The position numbers and the translations under genes were made by a program. Below the pieces are notes generated by a model. It was not told the origin of the DNA. It did not search any database and saw only the letters and a list, made by a program, of their open reading frames with translations. From NCBI RefSeq assembly GCF_964019385.1, contig NC_088644.1, positions 44,538,483-44,602,482 of the forward strand: DNA of 64,000 nucleotides, given 5' to 3'. This DNA is from Sycon ciliatum. Its lineage: Eukaryota; Porifera; Calcarea; Leucosolenida; Sycettidae. Positions within the stretch are counted from its first letter, which is position 1, and each line of letters opens with the position of its first letter. Below are positions 59,261 to 64,000 of this stretch, one piece after another.

Positions 59261-62200
59261 TCAAAAAAGATCCGGGGCTCTAACTACGCGCCCAGAACGC
59301 GTCATCCCCTTCTCCTGTGATGATGGTGGTGGTAATGGTGCTGACTGTTCATACGCTGGCTGATGAGGGACGATAGCAGGTTGAGCGGCATCGGCAGGCC
59401 CAAGAGCCACGTCCTGTGACAATACCTCTTCGAATGGCCATAATCTCTGGATCGGCCTCAACAGGGTACTGGTACTCAACTTAACCTTGGCAACACGTCG
59501 CTTACCATCTCGACCAAGGAATAACTCGACGATCCGTCCCAAACGCCAGAACTGCTTGCGCTTGGTATCATCGAGAACAAAGACTACATCACCCACAGCT
59601 AAAGGGCGCGACATGGTCTGTTCGTGCTGTTCAGCTGACTTAGGTACTCCACCTCCCAACGATTCTTGACATGCTTCAGTGTCCGACTGAGGTAGCGCAA
59701 TCTCGCTGACATCTGCGTAGCGTCCAGGGTACCTGCTGGCTTCTTTGACGATATCCAGATGTTACCCATTATCATTGCAGGGGTTAATGGTGGCTCATCC
59801 AGGCTATCAGACACATAAGTTAGTGGACGACTATTCACCACTACTTCAACCTAATACAAGAGGGTTTCAAGCTCCTGGACCCTCAGAAACGCTGTTTCCA
59901 TTACCTTCTTCAAGGCACTCTTCACTGTACCAACCATTCGCTCATAGAAGCCTCCATGCCATTGTGCAGCAGGAGGATTGAACATCCATGGTACACTCAG
60001 TTTGTCAGGTGCAGCCTTGAACGTTGTAGCGTTGTCAGACCTGATACGAGACGGCAAACCACGTCGCGCGACAAACTTCCGAAATGCTATCAAGAATGAC
60101 TCAGTACTTAAACTATCGACCACCTCCAAGTGAACTGATCTAGTGGTGGCACGCACAAACAATGCCATCCATACGTTCGGAGATGACTCACCGTTGCGTA
60201 CGTACAACGGACCAGCATAGTCGATGCCGGTAGTTGTGAACGGCCTCTCGTGAATAACTCGGTCTTCTGGCAGCGGCGGGCAGACTTCTGAGGCAGCCTT
60301 AGCCTTGTAGCGGCGGCATGTAACACATCGCTGAGTAATGTTGCGTAGCGCTCGTCGACCACCGATAATCCAGAATTTCTGACGGATGAACGACAAGACC
60401 CCTTCTACACCTTGGTGCATCCTTTTGAAATGCGTTTTCTCCAACAACAACTCGGTCAGATGATGTTTGCCTAACAGGACTGGGTGCTTGGCTCCATGCG
60501 CCAACTCGCTGTGCTGAAGTCGTCCCCCGGCTCATCCAGGAACGGTGCAAGCTGATACGCCTTCGACCCAGACTTCACTGGTTGACCTTGCTTGATCAGC
60601 TGAAGATCCTCAGCGAAACATTCGGCTTGAATGATGCAGTACAATACGTTGTCTGCTGCAAAATAGAGTTCAGCACGAGGCTCAGTGTGCTTCCACTGCA
60701 ACATCTGAGTCACCATGCCCTATGCTCTCGACCACTTACTGAATCGGAGCCACCATTCCTTATCAGATTCGCAACTACAGGTGGTGGCTGACACTTGCAC
60801 TTCTCCACTGGACTCTTCTGTAGCTGCGGTGAGGATGCGATGGGCCAGTCATTGGGCTCCGTGATCCAGGTTGGTCCGCCCATCCATAACGGACTACGGA
60901 TCTGCTGTGCACTACTCCCACGCTGCGGTAAATCTGCTGGGTTGTGAAGGCCCGGGCAATGGTTCCACACAATGCCGACCTTCTTCGATATCTCTTGGAC
61001 TTGACTGACGCGGTTAGCCACAAATTTTTTCCGTTTGTACGATAGATTACTGATGCAATAAACGGTAGCGAGACTGTCAGTCCAGCCATAGACTTGCATG
61101 ACGGTCACACGCAGCTCCTTCGCCACAAACTCAGCGTAGCGAGCCGCTAGACATACTGCTTGTAACTCAAGGCGGGCTAACGTGGGCGGAGACACTGGTG
61201 CCACTTTGGCCTTGGCAAATACCAAGGGCGACTGTCCATTGACGACTGCATACAAAGAACATCCAAACGCTTTCTCACTGGCATCCGCGAAGGCATGAAG
61301 CGCAATCGGCGTGTCAAGATTGCAGCAAATCCAACGAGGTATGGCAATGCTCACCACTTCGGCCAACTCTCCCCACCATTGTGCACATGCGGTTGCGATG
61401 CCATCAGGCAACTTATCATCCCAGTCGCCTCCGACTTACCAGGCTTGCTGTAGCAGTATCTTTCCCGGCACAACTGCTGGTACTGCTAGACCTAGCGGAT
61501 CAAACACTGACGCAACACACTTAAGGAGGGATCGCCGGGTGCAAACAGACGGCCTATCGGACTCGCCTAGCGCTGCTATGCTGAGCAAGTCATAACTAGT
61601 TTTCCATTTCAGACCGAGGACTTTATCTCCGGCGTCTGGATCGCACGGGATTTCGTTGCCTCGCCACTTGTTTAACTCCATGCCAGCATCTGTAAGCACA
61701 CGCACGCTGAACTCTTGCATCTTCTTGGCTTCCGAGGCATTTGAGACACTAGAGACCAAATCGTCAACGTAGAAACTTGTGCGCAAGAGGTCAATACGGT
61801 CTCGCTCTTTGGGTGCAGACAGCGCCCCTAGTTCCTTCAAGTGATGCTGAATCACCGCAGTAAGCATTTATGGCGAGCAGTTTACGCCAAATGGCAGTTT
61901 CGTTAGCCTCCAGGTTTACAGTTCATCGCTGTCGCTTCGACCGGGCCACAAGAAACGCAGGTACGGACGGTCTTCGGGATTAACCGCGACCATGAAGAAA
62001 GCCTTGCGGATGTCCGCTTGCAGCGCGACCTTATATTCACGGAACCTTAACAGCATACCTGCGAGACTCGGCAATCGCGACGGCCCAGGGTCAACCATGT
62101 CGTTCAACGACTTGCCATCTGGAGCCGTCGCCGAGGCATTGAACACCACTCTTAACTTCGTGGTTGCAGCGTTCTTGCGGAATACACGATGATGCGGTAC

Positions 62201-63039
62201 ATAGTACCCGGCATCGCTCTCACATGACTCCAGCTCAATTGCTCCAAGCTCGCAGTACACCCTAATCAGCACATCATCATAGAGTGTACGCTTCCCATTC
62301 CCCTTTAGCTTGTCAAGAAGCTGTGTTGCGATGACTCTAGCTTGAGCATAGTTATCCATTGGGCGACTCTCATTTCGCCACAAGAGACCCGCTTGGTACC
62401 CGCTGCCCTGGCGACATAGCGGGAAAGATGGCAAGTGCTGATGTTGTTCTGGAGGTTCATCCGACTGCCATAGTTTGTCGATGTGGGCTGTGACACATGA
62501 CACGGTCACCGGCTGACTGTTTCGACTGGGTGCAGACGCTGGACCAGATAATACACTACCCATCTCTGTGTTCCACACCGTCTCACCACTAACTTCCTTC
62601 TTGCTGTGCAGTACCGCGTTGATATAGTCTGCACCGATCAGCAAGTGTATTTCGTCTGATGTCCCTTCTTGAGGCTTGTCACTCAGCTCTACTCCCCAAC
62701 TGTGCCACTGCGCAATGGTCTGCGGACTTGCGCACTTCAGGTCCAGCTCTAGCGTTGGTTTCGTGAATGCGCGTACCAGAATGCTAGCAAAGCTACCGTG
62801 CATCGTGATGGCGTACTTATCCATGCGCTGTTTGGTTGGTTTCGCGCCGAACGGCTTCACCTCATTTTCAACCCCAACGGGTTCTCCATAATTATATTGG
62901 TGACACCAACGCTGCAGTCACAAATGACGCCTCAGCACCCGAGTCCAGGAACACGCGAACCTTCGCCTTTCGATTTCTTCCTTCAACTCGTGCCACTCCG
63001 GTCATCAGCCGCACACTTGGAAAGTGTAGACAGTGTAGT
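59261..63039 (-). pseudogene. BEL2 pol
   Basis: Minus strand: protease with intact LDSGAEASF (62945), RT (61436-62860, with SFYVDDLVSS), RNase H (HAFADASEKAFG, 60710-61411) and integrase (59851-60504 with DYAGPLYV and RSDNATTF; C-terminus 59261-59659). Frameshifts or stops separate these blocks near 62880, 61900, 61430, 60710, 60510, 59845 and 59640. It cannot be translated, but it preserves the protease glycine that BEL1 has lost. Confidence 0.9.
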
Positions 63040-63404
63040 ACCGTAGCCCACGCTTGCCAGAGCAACTGCTTGGTTCCAGAAGATCTGTATTCAGATGCTG
63101 CATGATGCGACACTCGGCTTATAACACAATACGGAATGTGCCAAACTCTACACTATAGTATGATGGTGTTAATACTATAGCCTATACTCTACAACATTAC
63201 ACTGACCACTATGATAGCACTAATCCCAGCCCTACATTACTCCCTCTCAATGAAGAAGAGATAAGCAGAAAGGCTATAAGTATAAGAGAAGAACACAATG
63301 AAGGTTGAGCAGAACTTAAGTAACGCAATGTGGTAAATACCAAAGCTCATACAATGTCTAGCGCAGACTGTCCGAATACAGACGGGCCTCCTCTGTCAGC
63401 TTGA
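63040..63404. other. No gene recognised
   Basis: Begins TGTAGTACCGTAGCCC at the BEL2 truncation point. No partner in the window and no coding pattern. Confidence 0.4.
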
Positions 63405-64000
63405 GTGAAGTTGACAATTGTACTGAATTCGTACACAGGCTTCACAAGTGAACTATATCAGTCAAAATGTTGACATGAAAAACGGGTACGGGAAACTCTG
63501 AAAAACTCTGCAAAATGGCACTGGGCAATACGCATGGGGGTAGAGGGCACTTGGTAACAATGACTTTGTCTGGTTTCAGGCCCTGCCGTGGCACTGCCAA
63601 TGTGGTGTGGACACAGCGCTGGATTTCAGGTAAAGCCACCCACTTCGTGTGGGATCGCCAAGTCCTTGGCCTCGACATGTCAAAAGCATTGGACACCAGT
63701 AGCTTCATGAAATAGAATAGTTCGTCTCTTTCTCCATACGTATATGATACCATAATGTGGGTTATCTGAAAAGAGGGCAGATTCCCAATGAGGCTGTTAG
63801 ATACACACCTGCTATTGAAGGATCATACATGTACATAGCGCTTCTTGTCTATTTGGAATAATTTGTTTTATTTTATATATTTTTGGTCTGAATCATTTTT
63901 TTCTTCTGAGTCCTTTTTTCATTATCGTCATCTGTTTTGTTTTTGGTCTTTTTGGTGAAGCACGTAAAAGCATAATTAGCTGTTTTCTCGAGCATCCTGC
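63405..64000 (+). repeat. Dispersed repeat, copy 2, uninterrupted
   Basis: Matches 14914-14982 plus 18612-19143 and supplies the empty site for the non-LTR insertion. It runs off the window. Confidence 0.92.
63508..63712 (+). pseudogene. RT fragment of another non-LTR element, copy 2
   Basis: Encodes GFRPCRGTANVVWTQRW and VLGLDMSKALDTSS, with the first RT Asp. Same fragment as 18640-18852. Confidence 0.6.

Larger units (their letters stand above)
58868..63039 (-). mobile_element. BEL/Pao element BEL2, 5'-truncated
   Basis: 3' LTR 58868-59212, then the pol region collinear with BEL1 down to the protease. Similarity ends abruptly at 63039 (BEL1 position about 39625), so gag and the 5' LTR are absent. 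Confidence 0.92.

Overview
The window looks like transposon-rich nuclear DNA of an invertebrate animal. Evidence: GT-AG bounded 72-nt leucine-rich-repeat (LRR) exons, Ty3/gypsy, BEL/Pao, tyrosine-recombinase (YR) and Penelope-like (PLE) retroelements, two kinds of non-LTR element, and a TTAA-inserting DNA transposon with a THAP domain. I cannot name the species. No tRNA, rRNA, CRISPR or bacterial operon is visible. Almost everything is mobile DNA, mostly nested.

Layout. 1-8.5 kb: a minus-strand Ty3/gypsy element split by a YR retrotransposon (1743-6159) with split direct repeats in the order A1-ORFs-B1-A2-B2. 8.5-12.2 kb: a decayed transposase-like gene split by a short LTR element (9519-11255) carrying a captured polyubiquitin fragment. 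Removing the insert restores the reading frame. 12.4-13.7 kb: a GC-rich hairpin and a tandem array with TATA-like boxes and T-runs. 15.0-18.6 kb: a non-LTR retrotransposon with an intact ORF2, whose empty site is present at 63.47 kb.

19.8-58 kb is built on three tandem copies of a ~4.2 kb unit. Each unit holds a 72-nt LRR exon, a fragment of a second non-LTR element and a BEL LTR fragment. The third copy is stretched by insertions: PLE-A (28361-29454), PLE-B (~29892-33204), a 604-bp near-perfect palindrome with two hammerhead ribozymes (34507-35110), PLE-C (35403-44993, containing a BEL/Pao element with an uninterrupted ORF and a TTA-flanked MITE) and PLE-D (47906-57300, containing a second ubiquitin-LTR element that itself holds a Kolobok-like transposon). 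PLEs A-D share one plan: an inverted copy of the 3' end is placed in front of the body. B, C and D encode AT-hook motifs in or next to the GIY-YIG endonuclease, and A, B and C carry hammerhead motifs. 57.3-63.0 kb: a plus-strand BEL 5' half followed by a 5'-truncated minus-strand BEL copy. The window ends in the repeat seen around the non-LTR element.

Most likely to be new: the ubiquitin-bearing LTR family, the minimal and palindromic hammerhead elements derived from PLEs, and the AT-hook endonuclease plan.
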